Assembly: GCA_018222865.1 (NCBI GenBank)
Contig: JAAEZM010000002.1
Coordinates: forward strand, 60,087-124,086
Source: Alphaproteobacteria bacterium
GTDB lineage: Bacteria > Pseudomonadota > Alphaproteobacteria > Caulobacterales > Maricaulaceae
Reading direction: 5' to 3'
DNA length: 64,000 nt
In this document: one piece after another, positions 34,120 to 44,211 of the stretch
Numbering within the stretch: position 1 is the first letter of the stretch
How the letters are laid out: every line of letters begins with the position of its first letter
Translations under genes and position numbers: made by a program
The notes under the pieces: generated by a model
What the model saw: the letters and a program-made list of their open reading frames with translations, nothing else
Told to the model about the DNA's origin: nothing
The model's database searches: none

Positions 34120-34171
34120 TCGCGATTGCAGATGGAGGCAAGTTTCCTTCGGCCGATCTGAATCCAGAAAA

Positions 34172-35512
34172 ATGACGATGAATACACTTAATGAGCGCCT
34201 GAATTATCTCGGTATTGATGCCAGTGTGCGCGATGATCTTCGCAGCCTCCTACCGGTGATCGAACCAGAATTGCCTGCCATACTTGATGCATTCTACGCT
34301 CACATCGCCAGCCATAATGAGACGCGGGACTTTTTCTCGTCCAGGGAGCGCGTTGAAAAGGCCAGCAAACGCCAGGCGGAACACTGGCGGCGCCTTTTTA
34401 CCGGTCAATTTGATGAGGCGTATGAGGAGTCCGCCCGTCGCGTCGGCCTTGTGCATCACAAGATCAATCTTTCCCCGAGCCTTTACATGGGCGGCTATGC
34501 CTTTGTGATCGAGCGTTTGCAGGCTGCGATCCTGGACGCAGGTTATAGCCGCGTCTTCAATCGCGCGGGCTCGCTTGCGCGCAAGCTGGGCGCTGTCACA
34601 AAGGCGGTAACGCTGGACATGGATCTGGCGCTTGAGGTGTACATCTCAAATGCTGAAAACGCGCAGCGCCAGGCCGGTATGGATGAGATTAGCGCTCAGT
34701 TTGAGGCAGAATTTCTGGCGATTGCCGACGATGTCGCCCAGTCTGCCGCGATGGTTCGCGATGCGGTCGATCTGATATCCCAGAAGGCCTATGACAGTGT
34801 CGATATGACCCAGACCATGATCTCTAAGTCTTCGACCATGAAAGAGAATGTGGACGGGATCGCTGCCGCCGTTGAGGAAATGACGGGCTCGATCCGGGAA
34901 ATCTCGGAACAAACAACAGAGACGGCTCGCATGGGAGCGAGCGCGACTGACGCCATTACCGCAACGGGCGAGACCATGTCGAAGCTGACACATGCCGCCC
35001 AGAGCGTGGGAGAAATCGTGTCGCTGATCGAAGGCGTTGCAGAGCAGACCAATCTTCTTGCGCTCAACGCTACGATTGAGGCGGCACGCGCGGGCGAGGC
35101 CGGAAAAGGCTTCGCTGTCGTTGCCACCGAGGTCAAGGCTCTGGCCAGTCAGACTGCGGGGGCAACCGAGCAGATCAGCGCCCAGGTGGCAGACATGCAA
35201 TCCATCGTCACCCAGGCTGTGCAATCCATTGAAGCGATCGGCGATATTGTAAGCTCTTTCGGCTCCGTTGGTGCATCTATCAGTGCTGCGGTGGAGGAAC
35301 AAAGCGCGGCAACGCAGGAAATCTCACGCAACACATCGATCAGCGCGGATACAATGATCGACGTTCACCGGATTATTTCCGACGTCGGTGGCGAAGCCGA
35401 GATGGCAGGTGAGGCAACAAAATCTGTTTCCGAACAGGTCGTGCGCCTGCAGGATCGCTCAGCCCAGATGCGCGAGAATGTCGGTGAATTCCTCTCTAAG
35501 CTCCGCGCCTAG
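34172..35512 (+). CDS. Globin-coupled soluble chemoreceptor
   Basis: 446 residues, no membrane helix. The N-terminal protoglobin-like sensor (about 10-165) has the likely haem proximal His95 in [20 protein letters not shown], the HemAT-type signature. The C-terminal MCP domain (about 190-446) has the tip [18 protein letters not shown]. Such proteins sense O2 for aerotaxis through CheA. An alternate ATG lies 6 bp downstream. It converges with hemF, 8 bp away. Confidence 0.93.
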   Translation: MTMNTLNERLNYLGIDASVRDDLRSLLPVIEPELPAILDAFYAHIASHNETRDFFSSRERVEKASKRQAEHWRRLFTGQFDEAYEESARRVGLVHHKINLSPSLYMGGYAFVIERLQAAILDAGYSRVFNRAGSLARKLGAVTKAVTLDMDLALEVYISNAENAQRQAGMDEISAQFEAEFLAIADDVAQSAAMVRDAVDLISQKAYDSVDMTQTMISKSSTMKENVDGIAAAVEEMTGSIREISEQTTETARMGASATDAITATGETMSKLTHAAQSVGEIVSLIEGVAEQTNLLALNATIEAARAGEAGKGFAVVATEVKALASQTAGATEQISAQVADMQSIVTQAVQSIEAIGDIVSSFGSVGASISAAVEEQSAATQEISRNTSISADTMIDVHRIISDVGGEAEMAGEATKSVSEQVVRLQDRSAQMRENVGEFLSKLRA

Positions 35513-35520
35513 GATGGCGC

Positions 35521-36417
35521 CTAAACCCATTTCGCCTCGGGCGGCATGGAGGAGAGGATGGATTTTACATTTCCGCCCGTCTCGAGTCCGAACTTGGTGC
35601 CGCGATCATATAACAGGTTGAACTCGGCATAGCGTCCGCGTCGAACGAGTTGTTCCTCGCGTTGTTCTGCTGTCCAGGCCTCGCTCATCCGGCGTCTTAC
35701 CAGCTTGGGATAGGTTTCCAGGAAGGCCTGGCCAACATCGCGTGTGAAAGCGAAATCGGCATGCCAGTCGCCAGTATTGTGGCGATCATAGAAAATCCCG
35801 CCAATACCGCGCGGCTCATCGCGATGGGGCAGATAAAAGTATTCGTCACACCATTTCTTGAAGCGCGCGTGGAAGTCCTCGCCATGCGCATCGCAGGCGC
35901 TCTTGCACGCAGCGTGGAAATCGATGGCATCGGGATGGTCTTGCCGCCGGGCGCTGTCGAGGACCGGGGTCAGATCCATACCGCCGCCAAACCACCACTT
36001 CGTCGTCGTGATGAAGCGCGTATTCATATGAACGGCCGGGACATTCGGATTCCACATATGGGCGATCAAGGAAATGCCAGACGCCCAAAAGCGCGGGTCT
36101 TCCTCTGCGCCAGGAATCTGTTTGCGAAACTGCTCTGAGAACTCGCCATGCACGGTTGAGACATGCACGCCGACCTTCTCGAAGAGGCGGCCTTTCATAA
36201 GCCCCATTCGGCCGCCGCCCTGATCTGTTTGCCCATCACCGCGTTTCCAGTCTTCAAAGACAAACCGACCAGCTTCGCCCGGGTAAAGCGCTGCAGGGGC
36301 TTCATCTTCGAGGCGCTCAAACTCTGCGCAGATCTGGTCGCGAAGGGTTTCAAACCAGTTCTGGGCGGAACTGCGGGCGAGGTCGATATTCAGTGGGTCT
36401 TGGGTCATGGGCGTCAT
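35521..36417 (-). CDS. hemF: Oxygen-dependent coproporphyrinogen III oxidase
   Basis: Oxidatively decarboxylates coproporphyrinogen III to protoporphyrinogen IX in haem biosynthesis, using O2. 298 residues. Family motifs include [60 protein letters not shown] and [20 protein letters not shown]. This needs O2, so it implies an aerobic lifestyle at least in part. An ATG 9 bp further down gives MTQDPLNID; neither start has a clear ribosome site. Confidence 0.96.
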   Translation of the reverse strand: MTPMTQDPLNIDLARSSAQNWFETLRDQICAEFERLEDEAPAALYPGEAGRFVFEDWKRGDGQTDQGGGRMGLMKGRLFEKVGVHVSTVHGEFSEQFRKQIPGAEEDPRFWASGISLIAHMWNPNVPAVHMNTRFITTTKWWFGGGMDLTPVLDSARRQDHPDAIDFHAACKSACDAHGEDFHARFKKWCDEYFYLPHRDEPRGIGGIFYDRHNTGDWHADFAFTRDVGQAFLETYPKLVRRRMSEAWTAEQREEQLVRRGRYAEFNLLYDRGTKFGLETGGNVKSILSSMPPEAKWV

Positions 36418-36510
36418 CTACCCGTACAATCAGGCGATGGGCAAGCGACGGACTGAACTCCTTGCCTTGCTGACGCCAATCAACCTCGACTGACACGCAG
36501 TCAGCCTATG

Positions 36511-37884
36511 CTATGCGCTCTTCGTGTTGGTGTTGCGGCGCCGTGGCGGCCGACGGCGCTTCTGGCCGCCCGCTGACTTGGGCTTGTCGCCGGATTGCCC
36601 CTCTGCCGACTTGCCCGCCGAGGGTGGCTTGCGTTTTGGCTTGGGCTTCGCAGTCGATGCTTGGCCGTCACTGGAACGCGGTGGCCGCTTTGCTTTGCGC
36701 GGTGCGTTCTGTCGACCACGATTGCCGCTGCCAGGACGCTTTGCGCCCTTGGGGATTTCGAGGTCGGCTCCCAGCTCGCTGAGATGGCGGCCAATCAGTT
36801 TTTCGATATCGCGCAACAAAATCCGGTCGTCGGGCTCGACCAGAGATACCGCGATACCATCTGTCCCGGCACGTGCGGTACGTCCGATGCGGTGGACATA
36901 GCTCTCGGAAACATTCGGCAGATCGTAATTGATCACATGGCTGACGCCGGGGATATCAATGCCACGCGCTGCGATATCGGTGGCGACAAGTATGCGTACC
37001 GATCCGTCACGGAAAGCGGCGAGAGCCTTCTCACGCTGGCTTTGCGATTTATTGCCATGAATGGCGACAGCCTCCAGGCCGTCCTTGTCGAGATTCTGAA
37101 CGACCCGATTGGCGCCGTGCTTGGTGCGTGTAAACACAATCGCCCGCTCGACTTCTCGCGGTGCCAGGAGGTCGCGCAAGGCGAAGCGTTTCTCGGAGCG
37201 ATCAAGCAGGATGGCTTCCTGGTCGATCCGTTCCACCGGAGTGGACTGAGGAGCAACCGAAATTTCCACCGGATCGGTGAGGAAATCATTCGCCAGTTTG
37301 CGAATCTGAGCCGGCATTGTGGCTGAGAAGAGCAGCGTCTGACGTTTTCGCGTCAGCATTGCCATCAGCTTGCGAATAGTGGGCAAGAATCCCAGATCCA
37401 GCATCTGATCCGCTTCATCGAGAACCACCATATCGACCCGGTCGATCCTGAGGACGCCCGTGGAGATGTGGTCCATCAGCCGACCCGGTGTTGCGATCAA
37501 CAAATCCACACCCGGCTCCAGGGCCTTGATCTGGGGACGCGGCTTCACACCGCCGAATATGGTCGTCAGGCTGAGGCCGGTATGACGCGCATAGCGCTGT
37601 GCATTATCCTCAATCTGAGCCGCAAGTTCGCGCGTGGGGGCCAGAACCAGGGCCCGGCAACGTCGCGCGCCCGGCGGGCTGTCATAGGCTGACAGCCGGT
37701 GCAGGAGTGGCAGGGTGAAGGCTGCCGTTTTCCCGGTGCCTGTTTGGGCAATCCCGACCAGATCGCGTCCCTGCATAAGTGTTGGAATAGCGCGCGCTTG
37801 GATTGGAGTGGGGGTGTCATAGCCGCTATCGGTAATGGCGCGTGCGATGGGCTCGGCGAGGCCGAGATCATTGAATGAAGTCAA
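36511..37884 (-). CDS. rhlE: DEAD-box RNA helicase, RhlE type
   Basis: 457 residues. Q motif TPTPIQARAIP; Walker A AQTGTGKT (46-53); DEAD box VLDEADQMLD (about 151-160); SAT motif LLFSATMPAQI; and HRIGRTARAGT show an RNA helicase. The C-terminus (about 375-457) is a basic Lys/Arg/Pro/Gly low-complexity tail for RNA binding. It likely acts in RNA decay or ribosome assembly, often in the cold. A 238-bp gap, with a GCGCCA/TGGCGC repeat, precedes it. Confidence 0.9.
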   Translation of the reverse strand: MTSFNDLGLAEPIARAITDSGYDTPTPIQARAIPTLMQGRDLVGIAQTGTGKTAAFTLPLLHRLSAYDSPPGARRCRALVLAPTRELAAQIEDNAQRYARHTGLSLTTIFGGVKPRPQIKALEPGVDLLIATPGRLMDHISTGVLRIDRVDMVVLDEADQMLDLGFLPTIRKLMAMLTRKRQTLLFSATMPAQIRKLANDFLTDPVEISVAPQSTPVERIDQEAILLDRSEKRFALRDLLAPREVERAIVFTRTKHGANRVVQNLDKDGLEAVAIHGNKSQSQREKALAAFRDGSVRILVATDIAARGIDIPGVSHVINYDLPNVSESYVHRIGRTARAGTDGIAVSLVEPDDRILLRDIEKLIGRHLSELGADLEIPKGAKRPGSGNRGRQNAPRKAKRPPRSSDGQASTAKPKPKRKPPSAGKSAEGQSGDKPKSAGGQKRRRPPRRRNTNTKSA

Positions 37885-37968
37885 AGCGAATCCTGTTCAC
37901 TGCCGGCTCGAAGACCGAACCGGATCAAAATGGGTGAACGAGATGAGCGCAGATCAGCCGTTCGGCAG

Positions 37969-37983
37969 GCGCCAATATGGCGC
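37969..37983. promoter_or_regulatory. 6-3-6 inverted repeat upstream of rhlE
   Basis: GCGCCA-ATA-TGGCGC, 85-99 bp before the rhlE ATG. The 238-bp gap 37885-38122 contains no gene; a long leader would fit a cold- or growth-regulated helicase. Confidence 0.3.
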
Positions 37984-38122
37984 ATTGGACTGTAAAAAAA
38001 AGTCCGGTGGAGCCGCGCCCTCAGCTAAAATGCTGAAGGTCTACGCGCGGCGGTGCTTACATCATATGTGCTGGATGGCGAGCGTTTGCAAGAGCGCATG
38101 CGCTTCGTGCGGGCTATGCCGG

Positions 38123-38572
38123 CTAGAGCTCTATTTGCCGCTGCGCCTCGGCGAGCGCGATACCGGCAGAAACGACGACATTCAATGATCGGGTGTCTGG
38201 CCGAATCGGAATGCGGAGCCTGACATCGGCAAAATCGTGAACATCATCAGGCACTCCAGCGCTCTCACGGCCGAATAAAAGTCGGTCGTGAGGGCCGAAT
38301 TTGTAATTCCAGATTGAGTCGGAACCCTTGGTCGTGAACAGGATGAGGCGACCTTTTGCCGCGTCAGGTGATTTTAAATACAGTTCCCAAGACCCGTGTC
38401 TGACCGGTGAAATCGCCGCTTCATAATCCATTGCAGCCTTCCGGATCCCCTTGTTTGTAAGGGGAAAAGCGCAGGGTTCGATGATGTCCAGACTGGCTCC
38501 GAAACACGCTGCGACCCGCATGGCCGCGCCAAGGTTTTGCGGAATATCTGGTTGAAAAAAAACGATCCGCAT
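38123..38572 (-). CDS. trmL: tRNA (cytidine/uridine-2'-O-)-methyltransferase TrmL
   Basis: 149 residues of the SPOUT fold. FQPDIPQNLGAAMRVAACFG, LLFGRESAGVPDDVHD, RIPIRPDTRSLNVVVSAGIA form the SAM-binding trefoil knot of TrmL/YibK, which 2'-O-methylates position 34 of tRNA-Leu. It is probably monocistronic, divergent from petABC. Confidence 0.94.
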   Translation of the reverse strand: MRIVFFQPDIPQNLGAAMRVAACFGASLDIIEPCAFPLTNKGIRKAAMDYEAAISPVRHGSWELYLKSPDAAKGRLILFTTKGSDSIWNYKFGPHDRLLFGRESAGVPDDVHDFADVRLRIPIRPDTRSLNVVVSAGIALAEAQRQIEL

Positions 38573-38695
38573 TTTAAGCCGCGCACACGCTAGAAGTCGG
38601 GATGTGTATGCGGCATTGCGCCGCCTACCCGCACCGCCTTAGGGCTATAGGTTTAGGGCGTCAAACTGTGAAAGCGGTTTCGCCCTGTCTGGGGC

Positions 38696-38719
38696 GGGTA
38701 TCTGCGATCGCAGATACCC
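38696..38719. promoter_or_regulatory. 24-bp perfect palindrome in the petABC leader
   Basis: GGGTATCTGCGA is followed without a spacer by its exact reverse complement. As RNA it could form a 10-bp stem with a GATC loop, 29 bp before the petA GTG, followed by only TTT. It could be an operator, an mRNA-stability hairpin, or an attenuator. Confidence 0.6.
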
Positions 38720-38748
38720 TTTAACAACGAAGCTAAAGAGGTCGGCTC

Positions 38749-39378
38749 GTGACGGAAGCTAACGGCGCGCTCGGTGAAGACGGTCAGGAACCGTCCCGCC
38801 GCGACTTCATCTATATCGCTGCAGGCGGCATGGCCGCTGTCGGTGGCGGTCTCGTGGTATGGCCGTTCATCGATCAGATGAACCCGGCAGCGGATACGCT
38901 GGCGCTGGGTTCTATCCGTGTCGATGTATCTCAGCTCCTACCGGGCTCTGAGATGACTGTGATGTGGCGCGGCGCGCCGGTCTTCATCCGTCACCGTACG
39001 GAAGAGGAGATCGCCGAAGCGCGCAATGTCGAACTTTCCGATCTGCCTGATCAGGACGCTCGGAATGAGAATGCTGGCATGGAAGGTGTTCCCGCGATCG
39101 ACGCAAACCGCGTCCTGCGCTCGGAATTCCTGATCGTCAAAGGCAATTGCACCCATTTGGGCTGCGTGCCGACGAGCCAGGAAACGAATGCTGGCGGTGA
39201 GTATGATGCCTGGTACTGCCCGTGCCATGGTTCGCACTACGACAAATCTGCACGCATTCGTCGCGGCCCGGCGCCTGAAAACCTGCCGGTCCCGGACTAT
39301 TTCTTCGAAACGGAAGCGGTTGTGAAACTCGGCCTCTCCGATGATGAAAGCGCAATCGCAGGGTGGACTGTAGCATGA
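38749..39378 (+). CDS. petA: Ubiquinol-cytochrome c reductase iron-sulfur (Rieske) subunit
   Basis: 209 residues. A twin-arginine-type N-terminus, [12 protein letters not shown], leads to a transmembrane anchor (about 20-42). Rieske [2Fe-2S] ligands are Cys134/His136 and Cys157/His160, plus Cys139 and Cys159 as the disulfide (CTHLGC, CPCHG). It accepts electrons from ubiquinol at the Qo site. The GTG start is supported by GAGG 8 bp upstream. It ends in an ATGA overlap with petB. Confidence 0.96.
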   Translation: MTEANGALGEDGQEPSRRDFIYIAAGGMAAVGGGLVVWPFIDQMNPAADTLALGSIRVDVSQLLPGSEMTVMWRGAPVFIRHRTEEEIAEARNVELSDLPDQDARNENAGMEGVPAIDANRVLRSEFLIVKGNCTHLGCVPTSQETNAGGEYDAWYCPCHGSHYDKSARIRRGPAPENLPVPDYFFETEAVVKLGLSDDESAIAGWTVA

Positions 39379-40655
39379 GCGGACCTTCGACCTACGAACC
39401 GAAATCCGGTTTTACGCGGTGGCTAGACTCGCGCCTGCCGATCATTCGTCTCGGCTGGGACAGCTTTGTCGATTTCCCGACCCCGCGTAACCTGAACTAT
39501 TGGTGGACGTTTGGCGGCATTCTCGCTGTCTTCCTGGTCATCCAGATCGTCACCGGCATCATCCTGGCCATGCACTATGTGCCGCACGAGCTTTACGCTT
39601 TCGACAGTGTCGAGCGTATTCGTCGCGACGTGAATTACGGCTGGATGATCCAGTCCATGCACGCCAATGGCGCATCCTTCTTCTTCGTGGCTGTGTATCT
39701 GCACATGTTCCGGGGGCTTTATTACGGTTCCTACAAGGCACCGCGTGAAGTGCTCTGGATCCTCGGTGTTGTGATCTACCTCTTGATGATGGCTACAGCC
39801 TTTATGGGCTATGTGCTGCCATGGGGGCAGATGTCCTACTGGGGCGCTATCGTGATCACCAACCTCGTGGCTGCCGTTCCTTTTGTCGGCGACGCAATCC
39901 GCGAATGGCTCTGGGGTGGTTTCTCGGTTGGTCAGTCGACCCTGAACCGTTTCTTCTCCCTGCACTATCTGCTGCCATTCATCATTGCCGGCGTCGTAGG
40001 CCTGCACATCTGGGCTCTGCACGTTCCGGGCAATGGTAATCCGGTTGGATTGGAAGCCCGCAAGGGTGATGACAACAAGAAAGACACGCTGCCTTTCCAC
40101 CCGTACTACACGGTGAAAGACGCCTTCGCGATCCTCGTTTATCTGATGGTCTTCTGTGTCTTCGTCTTCTTCCTGCCGAACGTTCTCGGTCACGCCGATA
40201 ACTTCATCGAGGCGAACCCGCTGTCTACGCCAGCGCATATCGTGCCGGAATGGTATTTCCTGCCTTTCTACGCGATCCTGCGCGCCGTCACTTTCGACAT
40301 CGGTCCCATCGATGCGAAGCTGGGCGGTGTTCTGGCGATGTTTGGTGCGATTGCGATCCTGTTTGTCCTGCCTTGGCTGGACACGTCCAAGGTTCGCTCC
40401 ATGCGCTATCGTCCGCTGACCCGCTGGTTCTTCGGTTTCTTCGTTGTTGCTGCTCTTGGCCTTGGCTGGTGCGGCGCGAAGAACCCGGATGACTACGTCC
40501 TCGGCATGACGGGCTTTAAATTCCTGTATCTGGGCCAGTTCCTGACCCTCTACTACTTCGCTTATTTCCTGGTGATCCTGCCGGTGATGGGCATTGTTGA
40601 AAAACCGAAGAAACGACCGGCCTCAATCGAAGCCGCCGTTCTCGGCACCGCTTAA
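39375..40655 (+). CDS. petB: Cytochrome b of the bc1 complex
   Basis: 426 residues and about 8-9 hydrophobic helices. Four haem-ligand His lie in helices B and D ([50 protein letters not shown]). The PEWY motif of the Qo site is in [17 protein letters not shown]. The ATG at 39375 overlaps the petA stop by 4 bp; an upstream ATG at 39363 would add four residues. The protein is full length, with cytochrome b and its C-terminal domain fused, as in alphaproteobacteria. Confidence 0.97.
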   Translation: MSGPSTYEPKSGFTRWLDSRLPIIRLGWDSFVDFPTPRNLNYWWTFGGILAVFLVIQIVTGIILAMHYVPHELYAFDSVERIRRDVNYGWMIQSMHANGASFFFVAVYLHMFRGLYYGSYKAPREVLWILGVVIYLLMMATAFMGYVLPWGQMSYWGAIVITNLVAAVPFVGDAIREWLWGGFSVGQSTLNRFFSLHYLLPFIIAGVVGLHIWALHVPGNGNPVGLEARKGDDNKKDTLPFHPYYTVKDAFAILVYLMVFCVFVFFLPNVLGHADNFIEANPLSTPAHIVPEWYFLPFYAILRAVTFDIGPIDAKLGGVLAMFGAIAILFVLPWLDTSKVRSMRYRPLTRWFFGFFVVAALGLGWCGAKNPDDYVLGMTGFKFLYLGQFLTLYYFAYFLVILPVMGIVEKPKKRPASIEAAVLGTA

Positions 40656-40668
40656 GGGGGCGCGAACC

Positions 40669-41478
40669 ATGAAGATGTTTCGCTTCATCGCCGCGGGTCT
40701 GGCTGCTGCACTCAGCCTGACCGCAATCGGCTCTACGGCCTATGCGGCAGGCGGTGGCACCAAGCCGCCTTCGCATGAATGGCATCATGCTGGTCCGTTC
40801 GGCACCTATGATCGTCATGCGATCCAGCGTGGTTTCCAGGTCTATCAGGAGATCTGCGCGTCCTGTCACGCACTCGGCCAGATGTCCTTCCGGAATCTCG
40901 GCCAGCGCGGTGGTCCGTTCGAAGACGGGAATTTCCCGAACCCGAACGACAATCCCATCGTGATGCAGATCGCGGCCAGCTATCAGATCATGGATGGCCC
41001 GAATGATGATGGTGACATGTTCGAACGGGCCGGTATCCCCGCTGATACCTATCCGTCTCCGTTCGAAAATGAGCAGCAGGCCCGGGCCTCCAATGGCGGC
41101 GCTTACCCGCCGGACCTCTCCCTGATTGTTCGCGCTCGGGGTTATGGTGAGGACTATATCTACGGTCTTCTCACCGGCTATCACGACGCTCCTGAGGGCT
41201 ATGACCTTGCACCGGGCCAGTACTATAACGACTACTTCCCGGGCAATGCGATCGCGATGGCTCCGCCGATCATGGACGACATGATTACCTATGCGGACGG
41301 TACCGAAGCGACCATGGAGCAAATGGCTGAAGACGTAACGGTCTTCCTGACATGGGTCGGTGACCCGCACATGGAAGCGCGTAAGCAGACGGGTTGGATG
41401 GTTCTGATCTATCTCTTCATCTTCACCATCATCGTCTACCTGGCCTACCGCCAGATCTGGGCGAATGTGAAGCACTAG
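40669..41478 (+). CDS. petC: Cytochrome c1 of the bc1 complex
   Basis: 269 residues. A signal peptide (MKMFRFIAAGLAAALSLTAI) ends at about residue 27. The haem c motif CASCH is at Cys63, Cys66, His67, and the likely Met ligand lies toward the C-terminal half. A C-terminal anchor (about 238-262; GWMVLIYLFIFTIIVYLAY) holds it in the membrane. It hands electrons to a soluble cytochrome c. Last gene of the operon; a terminator follows. Confidence 0.95.
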   Translation: MKMFRFIAAGLAAALSLTAIGSTAYAAGGGTKPPSHEWHHAGPFGTYDRHAIQRGFQVYQEICASCHALGQMSFRNLGQRGGPFEDGNFPNPNDNPIVMQIAASYQIMDGPNDDGDMFERAGIPADTYPSPFENEQQARASNGGAYPPDLSLIVRARGYGEDYIYGLLTGYHDAPEGYDLAPGQYYNDYFPGNAIAMAPPIMDDMITYADGTEATMEQMAEDVTVFLTWVGDPHMEARKQTGWMVLIYLFIFTIIVYLAYRQIWANVKH

Positions 41479-41503
41479 ACCTCTTCGTATGTCGAATGCG
41501 TAT

Positions 41504-41548
41504 AAAGGAGCCGCCCTTGCTTTCGCAACGGCGGCTCTTTCTTGTTTT
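41504..41548 (+). terminator. Terminator of petABC
   Basis: AAAGGAGCCGCC (41504-41515) pairs with GGCGGCTCTTT (41530-41540) with one bulged base, followed by CTTGTTTTT. Confidence 0.75.
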
Positions 41549-41609
41549 TCGCCGGTTTTGGCTGAGGCCTTCGAGCATGATCCGATGTGCGATTGGTTCG
41601 AAGTAAGGA

Positions 41610-42497
41610 ATGGATAATCTCGTGACGCAGTGGAAACTGGGCATTATTGGAGGCTCTGGCCTCTATAGTCTTGATGGGCTTGAAAACGTTCGCACCGAAG
41701 CCGTGCAAACCCCTTGGGGGGCTCCCTCGGCGGAGCTGACCTTTGGCAGGCTAAACGGCGTTGAACTGGTTTTCCTGCCGCGACACGGCCTGGGCCATAC
41801 AAAATCCCCCAGTGATGTGCCTTACAGGGCCAATATCGCGGCGCTGAAGATGGCGGGGTGCACGGACATCCTCGCGGTCTCCGCATGTGGCTCCCTGAAA
41901 GAAGCCTTTGCGCCCGGTCATTTCGTGATCATCGACCAATATGTCGACCGGACGCGTGAGCGCGCCCGCAGCTTTTTTGAAGAAGGGTGTATCGCGCATG
42001 TGCCGATGGCCGACCCGGTCTGCTCCCGACTGTCTCAACTTGTTTATGACGCCGCGGGCCAAGCGGGGGTCGAAGCCACAAAGGGCGGAACATATCTGGT
42101 CATGGAAGGCCCGCAGTTCTCGACCCGTGCGGAGAGTGAGCTTTATCGCTCCTGGGGGCTGGATGTCATCGGCATGACCAATATGCCCGAGGCCCGATTG
42201 GCACGTGAGGCTGAACTGCCCTACGCCGCCATTGCTATGGTCACGGATTATGATTGCTGGCATGAGAGCGAGGAGAGTGTGGATGTGGCCGCTGTTCTCG
42301 CCGTGATGAAATCCAATACGCAAAAGGCCAAACAGCTTCTCGCTCACCTCACCACCCAGCTTGGCAATAGCGAGCGTTCGCCCAGTCCTGACGGGATCGA
42401 GACCTGCCTGGACACCGCCATCGTTACGCCGCCGCCGGCGCGCGATCCGGCGGTAGTCGACAAGCTGCGTTCGATCGCGGGGCGGGCACTTGGCTAA
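41610..42497 (+). CDS. mtnP: S-methyl-5'-thioadenosine phosphorylase
   Basis: 295 residues. Phosphorolyses methylthioadenosine to adenine and methylthioribose-1-phosphate in the methionine salvage pathway. KLGIIGGSGLYSL and the NP-binding segments FLPRHGLGHTKSPSDVPYRA, VMEGPQFSTRAESELYR and ITxxxCWHE-type (TDYDCWHE) are family marks. The ATG directly abuts AAGGA, so a GTG at 41622 (MTQWKLG) is an alternative start. The adenine can be recovered by Apt, three genes downstream. Confidence 0.93.
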   Translation: MDNLVTQWKLGIIGGSGLYSLDGLENVRTEAVQTPWGAPSAELTFGRLNGVELVFLPRHGLGHTKSPSDVPYRANIAALKMAGCTDILAVSACGSLKEAFAPGHFVIIDQYVDRTRERARSFFEEGCIAHVPMADPVCSRLSQLVYDAAGQAGVEATKGGTYLVMEGPQFSTRAESELYRSWGLDVIGMTNMPEARLAREAELPYAAIAMVTDYDCWHESEESVDVAAVLAVMKSNTQKAKQLLAHLTTQLGNSERSPSPDGIETCLDTAIVTPPPARDPAVVDKLRSIAGRALG

Positions 42498-42590
42498 GCC
42501 GAACGGCTGACGCGGAAAACTGATTGCCCCCACTTTCAACAGGGTCGCTTCTCGTCCATAACCGCCGGACCAGTTGTGAGGAGTAGCGCC

Positions 42591-42986
42591 ATGTTGGTCG
42601 CATTTGTTGGTTTCGCCTTGTTCACCGCTCAGGATCTCAACCTGCCAATGCCACGCCCGGCCGTGGAGTGTTCATCCAACATGACCAACCCCCGTGCGAT
42701 GCGCGATTGCTTGCAGGATTTGCTGCGCGATGCGGAGCGAGATCTGGACGCAGCCGTCGAGAGCGCCCGTCAGGAGACGCAGGTGTCAGATCTGGATAGT
42801 GGCGGCATGTTTGACGCTGCCGGCGCTCTGGAACGCGCTCAGGACGCCTGGAGCGCCTATCGTGATGCCGAGTGCGCGCGCCGGGGCGCTTTAATGTTCA
42901 TTGGCGAGGATCAGCGCGATCAACTGGTTCTCGATTGCCAGGTCACCGAGACCCGCGCCCGGACGCGCGAGCTGCAGGAGATGTAG
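42591..42986 (+). CDS. Exported LprI/DUF1311-type protein
   Basis: 131 residues with a signal peptide (MLVAFVGFALFTAQDL). The mature part has CSSNMTNPRAMRDCLQDLL, YRDAECARRGALMFIGEDQR and LDCQVTETRARTRELQEM, the Cys pattern of the lysozyme-inhibitor LprI-like (DUF1311) domain. The in-frame GTG at 42576 is rejected because the ATG at 42591 has GAGGAG 7 bp before it. The start of the GST gene lies 2 bp after its stop. Confidence 0.85.
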   Translation: MLVAFVGFALFTAQDLNLPMPRPAVECSSNMTNPRAMRDCLQDLLRDAERDLDAAVESARQETQVSDLDSGGMFDAAGALERAQDAWSAYRDAECARRGALMFIGEDQRDQLVLDCQVTETRARTRELQEM

Positions 42987-42988
42987 GC

Positions 42989-43621
42989 TTGGACGGCCTG
43001 ACCCTTCTTATCGGAAACCGGCGGACTTCCAGCTGGTCGCTGCGCGGTTGGCTGGCGCTGGCCAAATCAAATCTCACCTTTGATACCGAGCTTGTCCTGC
43101 TCGATACGCCAGAGACGCATGCTACGCTGAAAGCCCTGTCGCCGAGCGCAACTGTTCCGCTTTTGAAAACCCCTGCGGGTGCGATCTGGGACAGTCTCGC
43201 GATCGCAGAGTTTGCCGCGGAGCATTGCCCCGAGCTCTGGCCTTCGGATCCGCACCAACGGGCTTTGGCGCGAGCGGCCTGCGCCCAGATGCATTCAGGT
43301 TTTTTCGCCCTTCGTGATCAATGCCCGATGGACCTGCAAAGAGCTCCTGAGCCCGTTGAGCTGAGCGACAAGACCCGGCGCGATGTCGAAAACATGCAAG
43401 ACTTGTGGACGAGTGTTCGCAGCGGTGAGGGGCCTCACCTCTTCGGCGCGTGGTCTCTGGCCGATGCGTTCTTTACTCCTGTTGCTGAGCGTTTTCGCGC
43501 GTATGCAGTAAATCTGCAGCCACAGGCACAGGCCTATTGCGACACCTTGCTGAATGATGACACATTTAGGGTCTGGAAAGAGGCCGCCTTGGCTGAAACC
43601 TTCCAGACGGTTCTGGACTAA
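42989..43621 (+). CDS. Glutathione S-transferase family protein, TTG start
   Basis: 210 residues. The N-terminal thioredoxin-like domain has GNRRTSSWSLRGWLALAKS (the Ser activates glutathione) and SATVPLLKTPAGAIWDSLAI. The helical C-terminal domain has RAACAQMHSGFFALRDQCPM. The only sensible start is a TTG at 42989, 8 bp after CAGGAG; an upstream open frame overlaps the LprI gene in another frame. The stretch resembles zeta/beta-type GST-like proteins. Substrate unknown. Confidence 0.85.
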   Translation: MDGLTLLIGNRRTSSWSLRGWLALAKSNLTFDTELVLLDTPETHATLKALSPSATVPLLKTPAGAIWDSLAIAEFAAEHCPELWPSDPHQRALARAACAQMHSGFFALRDQCPMDLQRAPEPVELSDKTRRDVENMQDLWTSVRSGEGPHLFGAWSLADAFFTPVAERFRAYAVNLQPQAQAYCDTLLNDDTFRVWKEAALAETFQTVLD

Positions 43622-43661
43622 CCGGTTCAGCGCCTCCCAGAACAATTATTAGAGCCTGCCC

Positions 43662-44189
43662 ATGGACCTGAAATCCGCTATTCGAACCATTCCCGACTAT
43701 CCAAAGCCGGGCATTATGTTCCGGGACGTCACAACACTGATTGGCGATGCGCGCGCCTTCCGCGTCGCCGTCGACCAGATGGTGCAGCCTTGGGCGGGCG
43801 CCAAGATTGATCGTGTCGCTGGCACTGAGGCACGTGGATTCATTATGGGGGGCGCTGTCGCTCACCAGCTGTCGGTAGGGTTCACCCCGGTTCGTAAGCG
43901 AGGCAAGCTTCCGCATCGCACGATCATCGAGGAATACGAGCTGGAATACGGCACCGATGCGATCGAGATCCATATCGATGCGGTCAATGAGGGCGACCGG
44001 GTCTTGCTGGTCGATGATCTCATTGCCACGGGCGGAACGGCGGAAGCCTCGATCAAACTCCTCCAGCGTGCTGGTGCGACGGTTGTTGGTGCCGCTTTTG
44101 TGATTGATCTGCCGGATTTGGGCGGTGCCAAGCGCATTGAGGCTATGGGCGTACCCGTTTCCGCACTCGTGGAGTATGAGGGCGAGTAG
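43662..44189 (+). CDS. apt: Adenine phosphoribosyltransferase
   Basis: 175 residues. Converts adenine and PRPP to [36 protein letters not shown] and the PRPP loop [16 protein letters not shown] define it. It follows mtnP and can use the adenine that MtnP releases. It lies 40 bp after the GST gene; a terminator follows. Confidence 0.95.
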   Translation: MDLKSAIRTIPDYPKPGIMFRDVTTLIGDARAFRVAVDQMVQPWAGAKIDRVAGTEARGFIMGGAVAHQLSVGFTPVRKRGKLPHRTIIEEYELEYGTDAIEIHIDAVNEGDRVLLVDDLIATGGTAEASIKLLQRAGATVVGAAFVIDLPDLGGAKRIEAMGVPVSALVEYEGE

Positions 44190-44211
44190 GGGCAGCTCGA
44201 TCCCGTGCACG

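Noticed and set aside
40516..41475. Long minus frame opposite petB-petC
   Set aside because: Antisense shadow of cytochrome b and c1, which carry complete catalytic motifs.
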